Shown here piece after piece: positions 1 to 7,568 of a stretch of DNA of 26,303 nt. The stretch's first letter is position 1; every line of letters begins with the position of its first letter. The notes under the pieces were generated by a model. That model was not told where the DNA came from. It searched no databases and was given only the letters and a program-made list of their open reading frames with translations. The position numbers and the translations under genes were made by a program. This DNA is from DAOUET01 sp034430155 (GTDB lineage Bacteria > Chloroflexota > Anaerolineae > Anaerolineales > UBA4823): contig DAOUET010000009.1 in NCBI GenBank assembly GCA_034430155.1, positions 1 through 26,303 on the forward strand, written 5' to 3'.

Positions 1-138
1 ATGGTGATGCCCGGAGACAACGTCAATCTGGAAGTGCAGTTGATCGTGCCGGTAGCCCTGGAGCAGGGTTCCAAGTTCGCCATCCGGGAAGGCGGCCTGA
101 CGGTGGGCGCGGGCGTGATCACTAAGATTTTGGAATAA
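1..138 (+). CDS. tuf: Elongation factor Tu, C-terminal end (partial)
   Basis: The first 45 codons read as the last part of domain 3 of EF-Tu, the GTPase that delivers aminoacyl-tRNA to the ribosome. Diagnostic pieces are MPGDNV near the start, then FAIREGG, TVGAGVITKI and a terminal LE before TAA. The ATG at position 1 is an internal methionine, and the gene begins upstream of the window. It sits directly before rpmG, the common tuf/rpmG/secE/nusG order of many bacteria. Confidence 0.97.
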   Translation: MVMPGDNVNLEVQLIVPVALEQGSKFAIREGGLTVGAGVITKILE

Positions 139-184
139 AGGAGTAGCACTGAGTCGGGTTTGGATTTGGTGCTGATGTGTAATT

Positions 185-352
185 ATGGCTTCTAAAAAAG
201 GTGTTCGCCCGGTGATAACCATGGAATGCACGGAGTGTAAATCACGCAATTACACCACCGAGAAGAATCGTCGCAATGATCCGGGCCGTTTAGAACTAAA
301 TAAGTATTGCCCTTGCTGCCGAACACACCGGTTACATCGCGAGACAAAATAG
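185..352 (+). CDS. rpmG: 50S ribosomal protein L33
   Basis: This 55-residue protein is too short for most ORF cut-offs but is unmistakable. It starts MASKKGVRPVITMECTECKS, contains NYTTEKNRRNDPGRLEL, and ends with a second Cys pair in KYCPCC. The two CxxC pairs make it the zinc-binding (C+) form of L33, a large-subunit protein near the E site. The ATG lies 46 nt after the tuf stop. No good ribosome binding site sits just ahead of it, and an in-frame stop at 173-175 limits upstream starts. It is probably co-transcribed with tuf. Confidence 0.95.
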   Translation: MASKKGVRPVITMECTECKSRNYTTEKNRRNDPGRLELNKYCPCCRTHRLHRETK

Positions 353-454
353 CCGATTGGCCAACTGTTGCTCGAAAGCCAGCAAGCAACATGGTAAAAT
401 TTATTATAAATAAATACCTGACTGGACTTCTATTGACCAGTTGACCAAAATCAC

Positions 455-528
455 AGGCCAGTAGCTCAATTTGGCAGAGCACTCGTCTCCAAAACGAGCG
501 GTTGTGGGTTCAAGTCCTACCTGGCCTG
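455..528 (+). tRNA. trnW: tRNA-Trp (anticodon CCA)
   Basis: A full cloverleaf can be drawn. The 7-bp acceptor stem is AGGCCAG (455-461) with CTGGCCT (521-527) and discriminator G at 528. The D stem is GCTC/GAGC. The anticodon stem is CTCGT/ACGAG around CTCCAAA, giving anticodon CCA at 489-491. The T arm is GTGGG TTCAAGT CCTAC. The 3' CCA is not encoded. A tRNA-Trp ahead of secE is the usual arrangement in many bacteria. Confidence 0.96.
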
Positions 529-536
529 CCTAAAAT

Positions 537-572
537 CGGGCAACGCCGTCCACAGAGGCGGCGTTTTGCCCG
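537..572 (+). promoter_or_regulatory. Strong stem-loop between tRNA-Trp and secE
   Basis: AACGCCG (542-548) pairs perfectly with CGGCGTT (559-565), and CGGGC (537-541) pairs with GCCCG (568-572) across a two-T bulge. It starts 8 nt after the tRNA. Only four Ts follow the inner stem and they are part of the structure, so it may be a weak terminator or a tRNA 3'-processing/stability element rather than a full stop. secE may depend on read-through or on its own promoter. Confidence 0.5.
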
Positions 573-641
573 TAACTAAAGAAAGAGTGGTGTTTATCTG
601 GGTGGTACGTTTCCCAAATATTACATCAGAAGGAGATTTAG

Positions 642-863
642 GTGGCAAAAGCCGAAAAAAAAGGGACCCGTAAACAACAAAATGCGATCCAGCGTTATAT
701 GCGAGAAACTACTGGCGAACTACGCAAGGTGAGCTGGCCGACCCGACAAGAAGCCACCAACTTAACCGTTATTGTCATCATCGTGATTTTCGCGATGAGC
801 GCTTTCCTTGGAATATTAGACCTGATTTATTCGCGCTTCTTCGCCTTTATTTTGGGTACATGA
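642..863 (+). CDS. secE: Preprotein translocase subunit SecE
   Basis: SecE is the small essential subunit that clamps SecY in the inner-membrane protein channel. This 73-residue protein has the short bacterial form: a basic cytoplasmic N-terminus, an amphipathic segment with the signature KVSWPTRQEA (about residues 29-38), and one membrane segment (about 42-65, LTVIVIIVIFAMSAFLGILDL). The start is GTG at 642, chosen because AAGGAG lies 7-10 nt ahead and the next methionine is inside the conserved region. nusG follows 64 nt downstream, the near-universal secE-nusG pairing. Confidence 0.96.
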   Translation: MAKAEKKGTRKQQNAIQRYMRETTGELRKVSWPTRQEATNLTVIVIIVIFAMSAFLGILDLIYSRFFAFILGT

Positions 864-927
864 GCGCGCCAGGTAATTGCAAATACAGTAGCGGAAAATG
901 CATAAATGCTCACCAATGGTAGGATAG

Positions 928-1617
928 ATGACCATGGATATTACTGACGGGCAAGAACAACCCAAACAATCTGCCGAGGCAACCGATCAGGAAGAGCCTC
1001 TTACCTTCAGTGAAGAAATCGACCAGATCATTGAAGGTATTGACGACACTGAGGAGACGCCAGCGACAGAGATTGAAATAGAACAAGAGGATGATGGGCG
1101 CGCCTGGTACGTGGTGCATTGCTATTCTGGCTACGAGAACAAAGTTCGCCACAATCTGGAGCAGCGCATCGAGACGATGGGGATGAAGGATAAAATTTTC
1201 GACATCGTCGTCCCTACCGAAGAAGAGATCGAAGTCAAGGAGGGTAAACGGCGAACGGTTGAACGGCGTGTATTCCCCGGATATATCCTGGTCAATATGA
1301 TCATGGCTGAAGAATCCTGGTATGTTGTCCGGAACACCCCAGGGGTGACCGGTTTCGTTGGAATGGGTAACACACCCACGCCATTACGCCCTGAAGAGGT
1401 AACCCAGATCATCAAGCGCATGGAAGCAGAAGCGCCCCGTATTAAAGTAACCTTCAAACCGGGTGAACGCGTCCGCATTGTTGATGGTCCCTTCAACGAT
1501 TTCCGCGGAACTGTTTCTGAAATCGATATGGAACGAGCCAAGGTGCGCGTGATGGTCAACTTCTTTGGCCGAGAAACGCCGGTTGAACTAGACTTCTTAC
1601 AGGTAGAAAAAACTTAG
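928..1617 (+). CDS. nusG: Transcription termination/antitermination factor NusG
   Basis: NusG binds RNA polymerase to control pausing, Rho termination and transcription-translation coupling. The NGN domain begins near residue 58 with AWYVVHCYSGYENKVRHNLE, continues through VFPGYILVNM and VRNTPGVTGFVG, and the C-terminal KOW domain starts at FKPGERVRIVDGPFNDFRGTV. The protein is 229 residues, longer than the usual ~180, because about 57 acidic residues precede the NGN domain. ATG 928 has AGGA very close upstream; ATG 934 has better spacing and would shorten it by two residues. Transcribed with secE. Confidence 0.96.
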   Translation: MTMDITDGQEQPKQSAEATDQEEPLTFSEEIDQIIEGIDDTEETPATEIEIEQEDDGRAWYVVHCYSGYENKVRHNLEQRIETMGMKDKIFDIVVPTEEEIEVKEGKRRTVERRVFPGYILVNMIMAEESWYVVRNTPGVTGFVGMGNTPTPLRPEEVTQIIKRMEAEAPRIKVTFKPGERVRIVDGPFNDFRGTVSEIDMERAKVRVMVNFFGRETPVELDFLQVEKT

Positions 1618-1693
1618 CAGATTTTAGCAGGCCTGAAAATATCAGGCATCCTGAAGCGCCGTGAAGATCGATAAACACGAGTCGCTTAAATCA

Positions 1694-1736
1694 GTGGGAG
1701 GGTGCAACCAGATCACCCGCCAATACCACAAAGGAG
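1694..1736 (+). promoter_or_regulatory. L1-operator-like leader before rplK, with RBS
   Basis: GTGG (1694-1697) pairs with CCAC (1726-1729). GGGTG (1700-1704) pairs with CACCC (1714-1718). The two stems are separated by an asymmetric internal loop with GA on the 5' side, and AAGGAG follows at once (1731-1736). The same layout recurs before rplA at 2176-2215. Ribosomal protein L1 is known to repress its own operon by binding a leader that mimics its 23S rRNA site; assignment here rests on fold and position. Confidence 0.65.
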
Positions 1737-1743
1737 AGTAATT

Positions 1744-2169
<426 letters not shown>

Positions 2170-2175
2170 CAAACC

Positions 2176-2215
2176 GTGGGAGGGTGTTTTACCGCCCGTT
2201 CGAACCACAAAGGAG
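2176..2215 (+). promoter_or_regulatory. L1-operator-like leader before rplA, with RBS
   Basis: This is a second copy of the structure before rplK. GTGG (2176-2179) pairs with CCAC (2205-2208). GGGTG (2182-2186) pairs with CGCCC (2193-2197) through one G-U pair. The 5' internal-loop GA and the downstream AAAGGAG (2209-2215) are the same. The stems are conserved while loop sequences differ, as expected for a selected RNA structure. It probably lets L1 control its own translation. Confidence 0.65.
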
Positions 2216-2220
2216 CACTG

Positions 2221-2940
2221 ATGGGTAAACGTGGAAAGAAATATCAAGAAATGGCTGCGAAAATAGACCGCGATCGCCAATACGAACCAATGCAGGCCAT
2301 TACACTCGCCAAAGAAACCTCATATACCAATTTTGATGCTACCGTCGAGGTACACATGCGCCTGGGCGTTGACCCGCGCCAAGCCGACCAACAAGTGCGT
2401 GATGTGGTCGTGCTACCCCATGGTTTGGGAAAGACGGTACGAGTCTTGGTTTTCGCCCAGGGTGAGGGGGCCTCTTTGGCTCGTGAAGCAGGAGCAGACA
2501 TTGTGGCGGATGATGATGAAACCATCCACAAAATACAGGGCGGCTGGACCGATTTCGATGTGGCTATCGCCACCCCAGATATGATGGGCAAAGTCGGACG
2601 CCTGGGGCGTATCCTGGGCCCGCGCGGTTTGATGCCCAACCCAAAAGCTGGCACGGTAGTACCAGCAGATGATATCGCCCGTGTGGTGGAAGAATCTAAA
2701 GCGGGTCGAGTTGAGTTCCGCATCGACAAAACCGCCAATCTGCACGTAGCGATCGGTAAAGTCTCATTCGACCAAAAGGAGCTTTACGAAAATATGGCGG
2801 CTTTGTTAGACGCGATCAAGAAAGCCCGCCCGCCTTCCTCTAAAGGCACATTTATGAAGCGGGTAGTCTTGACCACTACTATGGGTCCTGGGATAAAGGT
2901 CGACCCTATCCAGGCTCAAGCAATGGAGTTACTGGAATAG
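2221..2940 (+). CDS. rplA: 50S ribosomal protein L1
   Basis: L1 forms the mobile stalk at the ribosomal E site and is usually the translational repressor of this operon. The 239-residue protein starts MGKRGKKYQEMAAKIDRDR and contains FDATVEVHMRLGVDPRQADQ, VLPHGLGKTVRVLVFA, the conserved LGRILGPRGLMPNPKAGTV and FMKRVVLTTTMGPGIKVD. The ATG at 2221 follows AAAGGAG; the 15-codon longer frame from 2176 passes through the leader stem and is not used. It is separated from rplJ by a 264-nt regulatory leader. Confidence 0.97.
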   Translation: MGKRGKKYQEMAAKIDRDRQYEPMQAITLAKETSYTNFDATVEVHMRLGVDPRQADQQVRDVVVLPHGLGKTVRVLVFAQGEGASLAREAGADIVADDDETIHKIQGGWTDFDVAIATPDMMGKVGRLGRILGPRGLMPNPKAGTVVPADDIARVVEESKAGRVEFRIDKTANLHVAIGKVSFDQKELYENMAALLDAIKKARPPSSKGTFMKRVVLTTTMGPGIKVDPIQAQAMELLE

Positions 2941-3204
2941 AAACGCTCTGGGCAACAACGGGACAATAGGATACAATTGCTAATCTAAAGATGTCTTGAA
3001 CTCGACCTGCAACCGGCTTCAACCGGATGATACGCTTCACCACAGACAGCAGGAGCCCCTGGCCAGGTGCCATGAGGCTTAATCTCCCGCCGAGGTGAGG
3101 ACCACTCCAATGCATCTACACTTCCGCACCTGCGGAGAGGAGAGTCTTTGCCCGGCAACAGTATAAGGCAAAGATTTTTTTATTAGAAAGGAGGTGTTAG
3201 CACT
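2941..3204 (+). promoter_or_regulatory. L10 leader region of rplJL
   Basis: This 264-nt non-coding stretch lies between rplA and rplJ. It carries GAGGCTTAATCTCCCGCCGA leading into GGTGAGG (about 3074-3100), which resembles the kink-turn L10-binding core of bacterial rplJ leaders (TTAAT ... GCCGAGGTG). It ends in an intrinsic-terminator-like hairpin just before the rplJ RBS. In that RNA family the L10(L12) complex binds the leader and represses rplJ-rplL. I infer the same feedback here, by attenuation. No promoter was assigned with confidence. Confidence 0.75.
3145..3181 (+). terminator. Attenuator hairpin upstream of rplJ
   Basis: TCTTTGCC (3145-3152) and GGCAAAGA (3167-3174) form a perfect 8-bp stem with a 14-nt loop, followed immediately by seven Ts (3175-3181). 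The rplJ ribosome binding site AAAGGAGGTG lies only a few bases further on. A terminator located inside the leader, not after a gene, points to transcriptional attenuation of rplJL. Confidence 0.8.
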
Positions 3205-3741
3205 TTGGCCATAACCAAAAAGCAGAAAGATGAACTTGTCGCCCAATACCAGGATTGGCTGACCAAAAGCCGGGCAGTTTTCCTGGCGGAATATTTAGGG
3301 TTATCCATGAAGGAAATGGAAGAGTTGCGCGGAAAAATCCGCGAGGTTGGCGGTGAATTTCACGTCATAAAAAACACCCTCGCAAGAATCGCTTTAGAAA
3401 ACGCAGGCTATCCCTCATCTGACCAATATTTTGAAGGTAGCACTGCAGCAGGTTTCGCTTTCCAGGACGCGCCCAAAATAGCCAAAACTATGGCAGATTT
3501 TGCCAAATCGGCTGAATCTCTAAAAATTAAAGGCGGCTTCCTAGATGCCCAGCAGGTGACCCCCCAGCAAATCATTGCACTGGCAGAGTTACCCCCATTA
3601 CCTGTCATGCGTGCCCAATTACTGGCCACCCTGATGGCACCAGCCAGCAAGCTGGCCCGCACCCTCGCAGAACCGGCCCGTCAGCTCGCTTCTGTAATTA
3701 AAGCTTATGCCGATAAAGAGGCCGCGCCAGCAAATGCATGA
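3205..3741 (+). CDS. rplJ: 50S ribosomal protein L10
   Basis: L10 anchors the L7/L12 dimers to the ribosome and binds its own leader RNA. The 178-residue protein begins MAITKKQKDELVAQYQDWLT, has FLAEYLGLSMKEMEELRGKI and VIKNTLARIALENAG typical of the rRNA-binding domain, and a C-terminal helix (LAEPARQLASVIKAYADKE) of the kind that binds L12 dimers. The start is TTG at 3205, preceded by AAAGGAGGTG with suitable spacing; no ATG or GTG fits better. rplL follows 98 nt later. Confidence 0.96.
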   Translation: MAITKKQKDELVAQYQDWLTKSRAVFLAEYLGLSMKEMEELRGKIREVGGEFHVIKNTLARIALENAGYPSSDQYFEGSTAAGFAFQDAPKIAKTMADFAKSAESLKIKGGFLDAQQVTPQQIIALAELPPLPVMRAQLLATLMAPASKLARTLAEPARQLASVIKAYADKEAAPANA

Positions 3742-3839
3742 CCCCTTGATTTGCGGGTAAAGCCATAAAAATTTACGATACATTTGTTATTGCACACTGA
3801 ACACAAATTGTTAATATCTGTCAAAAGGAGTATGTCAAA

Positions 3840-4223
3840 ATGGCCGATCTTGAAAAAATTATCGAGCAACTGAGTTCTCTTTCTGTGCTCGAAGCTGCTG
3901 AACTCGTCCAACAATTAGAAGAGAAGTGGGGTGTTTCCGCAGCTGCACCGGTAGCAATGGCAGCGGTGGCACCTACCTCAGCCGCCGGAGCTGCTGAACT
4001 CGAGGAAGAGAAGACAGAATTTGATGTGATCATCAAAGAAACCGGTCCTAAGAAAATTGAGGTTATCAAGACCATTCGCCAGCTAACCAGCCTTGGATTG
4101 AAAGAGGCTAAAGAACTAGCAGAAACCTCTGGCGCCAAGGTAATGGAAAGTGTCGGCAAGGAAGCCGCCAACGATGCCAAATCCAAACTTGAAGCCGCTG
4201 GCGCCGTTATCGAAGTTGCATAG
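3840..4223 (+). CDS. rplL: 50S ribosomal protein L7/L12
   Basis: L7/L12 is the multi-copy stalk protein that recruits translation GTPases. The 127 residues show the three expected parts. They are the N-terminal dimerisation helices (ADLEKIIEQLSSLSVLEAAE), an Ala/Pro/Val-rich hinge (about residues 37-60), and the C-terminal domain from EKTEFDVIIKETGPKKIEVI to GLKEAKELAE. ATG 3840 has AAGGAG 10-15 nt upstream. It is the last gene of the ribosomal cluster, ended by the terminator at 4244-4276. Confidence 0.97.
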   Translation: MADLEKIIEQLSSLSVLEAAELVQQLEEKWGVSAAAPVAMAAVAPTSAAGAAELEEEKTEFDVIIKETGPKKIEVIKTIRQLTSLGLKEAKELAETSGAKVMESVGKEAANDAKSKLEAAGAVIEVA

Positions 4224-4243
4224 CTTTGCAAAGGACATCCCAC

Positions 4244-4276
4244 AAGGCCGCATTTTCAGGCGGCCTTTTTTCTTTT
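4244..4276 (+). terminator. Intrinsic terminator after rplL
   Basis: AGGCCGC (4245-4251) pairs perfectly with GCGGCCT (4260-4266) across an 8-nt loop. The stem runs into a six-T tract, then CTTTT. It lies 21 nt after the rplL stop and separates the ribosomal operon from the response regulator gene. Confidence 0.9.
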
Positions 4277-4353
4277 CCCTGCCTGTGGTATATTCATGGA
4301 ATGACAAGTAATTTATAAAACTTGTCCCTGCCATTTTAGAAGATGGAGGGTTT

Positions 4354-5031
4354 ATGAGCTCACGAATATTAATTATTGAAGATGATGAAGCCATTTTGAA
4401 ATTCCTGCGCCGTGGTCTGGCCTATGAAGGTTACCAGGTAGACACGGCTGCTGAGGGCCAATCGGGATTGGCATTGGCCCGGGACAATCCCCCAGATTTA
4501 GTGGTTTTAGACCTGATGTTGCCTGGCATCGACGGGTTAGAGGTATGCCGACGCTTGCGAGCAGGTGGCCCGATACCAATATTAATTTTGACGGCCAAGG
4601 ATACAGTTAACGACCGCGTCTTAGGGTTAGATATGGGTGCGGATGATTATATGATAAAGCCATTCAACCTGGATGAATTATTAGCGCGCATCCGGGCATT
4701 ACTACGGCGTGCCCAACCCAGCCGGCCACAGGTGCTTCGTTTTGCTGACTTGTCCCTCGATACTGGCACCCGCCAGGCCTACCGGGGTGAACGCACTATT
4801 TCGCTCACTGCCAAAGAATATGAATTGCTGGAACTTTTTATGCGTCACCCTCGCCAGGTTCTTACGCGGGACATGATTTTTGATCGTGTTTGGGGTTATG
4901 ACTTTGGCGGCGAGAGCAATATCATCGAAGTTTATATCCGCTATTTGCGCCAGAAATTAGAAGCCGAAGGGGAAGATCGCCTGATTCATACGGTGCGCGG
5001 TATGGGTTACGTGCTGCGCGAACCCGGATAA
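4354..5031 (+). CDS. OmpR/PhoB-family response regulator
   Basis: This DNA-binding response regulator has 225 residues. The receiver domain starts ILIIEDDEAI (acidic pocket E9, D10 and D11), with the phosphoacceptor D53 in VVLDLMLPGIDG, the switch Thr in ILTAKD (T80) and the conserved Lys in YMIKPF (K102). The C-terminal winged helix includes LTAKEYELLELFMRHPRQVL and ends VYIRYLRQKLEAEG...HTVRGMGYVL. An AGATGGAGG stretch precedes the ATG. Seven nucleotides separate it from the sensor kinase, so they form one operon. The signal and target genes cannot be told from sequence. Confidence 0.95.
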   Translation: MSSRILIIEDDEAILKFLRRGLAYEGYQVDTAAEGQSGLALARDNPPDLVVLDLMLPGIDGLEVCRRLRAGGPIPILILTAKDTVNDRVLGLDMGADDYMIKPFNLDELLARIRALLRRAQPSRPQVLRFADLSLDTGTRQAYRGERTISLTAKEYELLELFMRHPRQVLTRDMIFDRVWGYDFGGESNIIEVYIRYLRQKLEAEGEDRLIHTVRGMGYVLREPG

Positions 5032-5038
5032 TATCTAT

Positions 5039-6439
5039 ATGTCATTACGTGCCCGTCTAACTCTGTTGTATGTTTCCTTGTTAGGTGGGATACTGCTCAT
5101 CTTTGGTATTGCAATCTATGGGTTGGTCAGTGTATTTCTGGTCAATCAGCTGGACGAGACTCTGATCCAAACCTTTGAGGATCTCCGCCAAGAGATTTCT
5201 GTTGAAGAAATCGGCAATCTCAACGTGCTTCACTTACCGTCCCTGGATATTACCGGTGATGTTTTCGTACAAGTCTGGGGCCGAGATGGGGAACTACAAT
5301 CATCAAATATCCAGCTCAAACAACCACTCGATCCTGCCGAATTACAATCAACCAAACCAGTCATCCGAGATGTGCGCATACAGGGTGTCCATCTACGCGT
5401 GTTAACCGTTCCAATGCAGCTGGGTAACCGGCCAGTCGGCACCCTGCAACTGGCGACTAATCTCGGAGTGGCCGACGCTACCCGCAACACTTTGCTGACT
5501 GTTCTTATAGTAGGATCGTTGATTGCGATATCCCTAGCTGGCCTAGCTGGCTGGTTGAGCACGGCGCGCGCTCTATCCCCGCTCCAACAAGTAACCGATA
5601 CCGCCATGCAGATCACACGCGCTGATGACCTCTCACGCCGGATCCTTTACCAGGGGCCATCAAATGACGAGGTCGGTCAGCTGATCAACGCGTTCAACCA
5701 GACCCTGAGCCGTTTGGAGAATTTATTCAACACCCAGCGCCGCTTTCTGGCTGACGTGGGGCATGAGCTGCGCACTCCTCTGACAGTGATCAAAGGCAAT
5801 GTGGACCTGATGCGGCGGATAGGCGATTCAGACGATGAATCATTAAGCGGGATTGAGAGCGAGGTAGATCGCCTGACCCGTATGGTTGGCGACCTGCTCT
5901 TGCTGGCACAGGCTGAATCTGGAAAAATCCCACTTGATTGGCGCATGGTGGAACTGGACACCTTGCTTCTTGAAGCCATGCAGCAAATGCGCGTGTTGGC
6001 CAGCGATCGCTTGAGCTTACGCCTGGGCGATATCGACCAGGTGTTGGTTTGCGGTGACCAGGATCGCCTCAAGCAAGTGCTGCTCAATTTAATTGGCAAC
6101 GCTATTAATTACACCCCAGCTGGAGGCGAAATTGTACTCGGCTTAGGAAAGGTGGGGAACCAAGCCAAGCTAACCGTGAGCGACACCGGTCTTGGCATTC
6201 CAACGGAAGACTTACCCCATGTGTTTGAGCGATTTTATCGCGGGGAGAAATCGCGAACCCGTTCGAGAGATGGCAAAGGATATGGTTTGGGACTTTCGAT
6301 TGCTTATTGGATTATTCGCAACCATGGGGGCAGAATAGAGGTTGACTCAAGGGAGAGCCAGGGGACGACGTTCTGCGTTTGGCTACCGCTATCCGAAGGG
6401 GATTGCGTGAGTCAACCGGCAACCAGCAACGAACCTTGA
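5039..6439 (+). CDS. Membrane sensor histidine kinase
   Basis: This is a 466-residue partner of the preceding response regulator. It has a first membrane helix at about 8-35, an extracytoplasmic sensor region of about 115 residues, and a second helix at about 152-174. HAMP follows (about 175-230). The H-box FLADVGHELRTPLTVIKGNV carries the phospho-accepting H242, with an N-box at LLNLIGNAINYTP (N350/N354), a G1 box DTGLGIP, an F box FERFYRGEKSR and a G2 box GYGLGLSIA. No ribosome binding site is visible ahead of ATG 5039. It may be translated by coupling to the upstream gene. Confidence 0.95.
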   Translation: MSLRARLTLLYVSLLGGILLIFGIAIYGLVSVFLVNQLDETLIQTFEDLRQEISVEEIGNLNVLHLPSLDITGDVFVQVWGRDGELQSSNIQLKQPLDPAELQSTKPVIRDVRIQGVHLRVLTVPMQLGNRPVGTLQLATNLGVADATRNTLLTVLIVGSLIAISLAGLAGWLSTARALSPLQQVTDTAMQITRADDLSRRILYQGPSNDEVGQLINAFNQTLSRLENLFNTQRRFLADVGHELRTPLTVIKGNVDLMRRIGDSDDESLSGIESEVDRLTRMVGDLLLLAQAESGKIPLDWRMVELDTLLLEAMQQMRVLASDRLSLRLGDIDQVLVCGDQDRLKQVLLNLIGNAINYTPAGGEIVLGLGKVGNQAKLTVSDTGLGIPTEDLPHVFERFYRGEKSRTRSRDGKGYGLGLSIAYWIIRNHGGRIEVDSRESQGTTFCVWLPLSEGDCVSQPATSNEP

Positions 6440-6457
6440 AATAATAACCCGTCGGAG

Positions 6458-6487
6458 ACAACCCCCGGAAGGAACTCCGGGGGTTGT
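6458..6487. repeat. 12-bp perfect inverted repeat between convergent genes
   Basis: ACAACCCCCGGA (6458-6469) and TCCGGGGGTTGT (6476-6487) form a 12-bp GC-rich stem with a 6-nt loop. It lies between the 3' ends of the sensor kinase (+) and the membrane protein (-), the place expected for a bidirectional terminator. There is no T tract on either strand, so termination would rely on the very stable stem or on Rho. Confidence 0.6.
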
Positions 6488-6556
6488 CCTATAGTCAAAA
6501 TACTACCCCCTCGATGTGACAGACATACTCCAAAGAATCACAAAGGAGCAGCTGTC

Positions 6557-7327
6557 CTAACGCCTGGTCTTCAAACTGGATGGATGACCGCTTCCTCCGT
6601 TACCACCTGGCCGGGCACTCATGGAGACAGGGTGGTAAGTAGGTTCAGGCCGCGAATAGGCCGACTCGGGTTGAGGCGCAGGTTTGGGAGCAGGGCGATA
6701 ATAAGAGGTGTTCGTCGCAGCCGCTCTGGACGGATTGGAAGGCAACGCCGAGCGGTTTGCCAGCGAGCGGAAAGCCCTGGCGGAGGGCAATTGGTTGCGG
6801 CCCAGGCGGTATTCAGCCTGGCTGAAGAGACGATCCCCGGCAACCGAGAAGGTACCGATAATCAATACCCGGATCAGCCACACCAGAATCGCCACGAAAA
6901 TAGGCACCACCCGCAAGAGAGTCTCGCGAGAGACGACAGCGTTCCCAAGAGTCTCGTGGTTGAGGATGGCGATGGAGACACCCCACCAGGTAAGCATGGC
7001 ATTCATGGTAGCCGCCAGCAACCAGGCACCGAAGAGATACCAAACTTCGGCAGGTTCGTCTTCACCTTCCTCGGGTGTGAACAGACGAGCAATACCGGCA
7101 AAATCGATGCCGCAAAAGGCGATCGCCAAGATGGTAGCCCAGCGGATGCCGGCAAATTCCGGATTACCGAGTAAATCAGAAAGGGCGAAATCGGTGGTAC
7201 TGTAATTAAAAATCTCAAACGCCAGCAGGGCAGTGATGATGATCACGCCGAATGCTAGGCCACGTTGCAACCGAAAGCTGCTGAGCAGAGCGCCCATATT
7301 TTGACTGCGTTTATGAGGGGTATTCAT
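6557..7327 (-). CDS. Four-TM membrane protein with Pro/Ser/Arg-rich tail, function unknown
   Basis: I do not recognise a named family. The 256-residue protein starts MNTPHKRSQNMGALLSSFRL. Four hydrophobic segments are seen at about 24-42, 61-80, 95-121 and 138-160, with an acidic loop PEEGEDEPAE between the second and third. They are followed by a basic, low-complexity tail of ~95 residues rich in Pro, Ser, Arg, Ala and Gly. Start 7327 is chosen because AGGAGG lies 7 nt upstream; a longer open frame to 7543 crosses the promoter and is not coding. It is divergent from the lytic transglycosylase, sharing a promoter region with LexA-like operators. Confidence 0.75.
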   Translation of the reverse strand: MNTPHKRSQNMGALLSSFRLQRGLAFGVIIITALLAFEIFNYSTTDFALSDLLGNPEFAGIRWATILAIAFCGIDFAGIARLFTPEEGEDEPAEVWYLFGAWLLAATMNAMLTWWGVSIAILNHETLGNAVVSRETLLRVVPIFVAILVWLIRVLIIGTFSVAGDRLFSQAEYRLGRNQLPSARAFRSLANRSALPSNPSRAAATNTSYYRPAPKPAPQPESAYSRPEPTYHPVSMSARPGGNGGSGHPSSLKTRR

Positions 7328-7514
7328 ACTGTGCCTCCTGAAAGATATCGTCTCGGGCGGTGGTGTGAATTGACGGGTCAACCATGACTCACACCAGAGA
7401 ACAAGACGCCATCCCTGATAAGGTAAACAATCATTCAATAGATAGATTGACTTCAGGTACCTGGCTAAGGTCCACTGGAATCTCCAGCCAGATGCATTGC
7501 AATGAACTAACCAT

Positions 7515-7543
7515 AATATAGAACATTTGTTCTCATTTGTCAA
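7515..7543 (-). promoter_or_regulatory. Sigma-70-type promoter for the membrane protein
   Basis: On the minus strand there is TTGACA (complement of 7538-7543), a 17-bp spacer and TATATT (complement of 7515-7520). The -35 is a perfect consensus and the spacing is ideal. The whole spacer is occupied by the palindrome at 7520-7533, so a repressor bound there would block polymerase. Confidence 0.75.
7520..7533. promoter_or_regulatory. LexA-like operator 1 (perfect palindrome)
   Basis: AGAACATTTGTTCT contains GAAC-N4-GTTC, the core of the Gram-positive (B. subtilis-type) SOS box, flanked by a further A/T pair. It lies between the -35 and -10 of the leftward promoter. Confidence 0.65.
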
Positions 7544-7554
7544 GAGGCAATTTC

Positions 7555-7568
7555 AGAACGATTGTTCT
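7555..7568. promoter_or_regulatory. LexA-like operator 2
   Basis: AGAACGATTGTTCT is again GAAC-N4-GTTC with the flanking A/T pair. It lies between the two divergent -35 boxes, 35 bp from operator 1 and 23 bp from operator 3, touching the first T of the rightward TTGACA. Confidence 0.65.

Noticed and set aside
368..400. TTGCTC ... TAAAAT as a promoter for tRNA-Trp
   Set aside because: The spacing of 21 bp is too long for a normal sigma-70 promoter.
6584..7205. Overlapping + strand frames of 165 and 196 residues
   Set aside because: They are antisense to the membrane protein. The minus-strand product has well-formed membrane helices and a good RBS, while these are Arg-rich low-complexity reads.
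7328..7543. 72-codon upstream extension of the membrane protein
   Set aside because: It runs across the promoter and operators, and AGGAGG sits just before the internal ATG at 7327.
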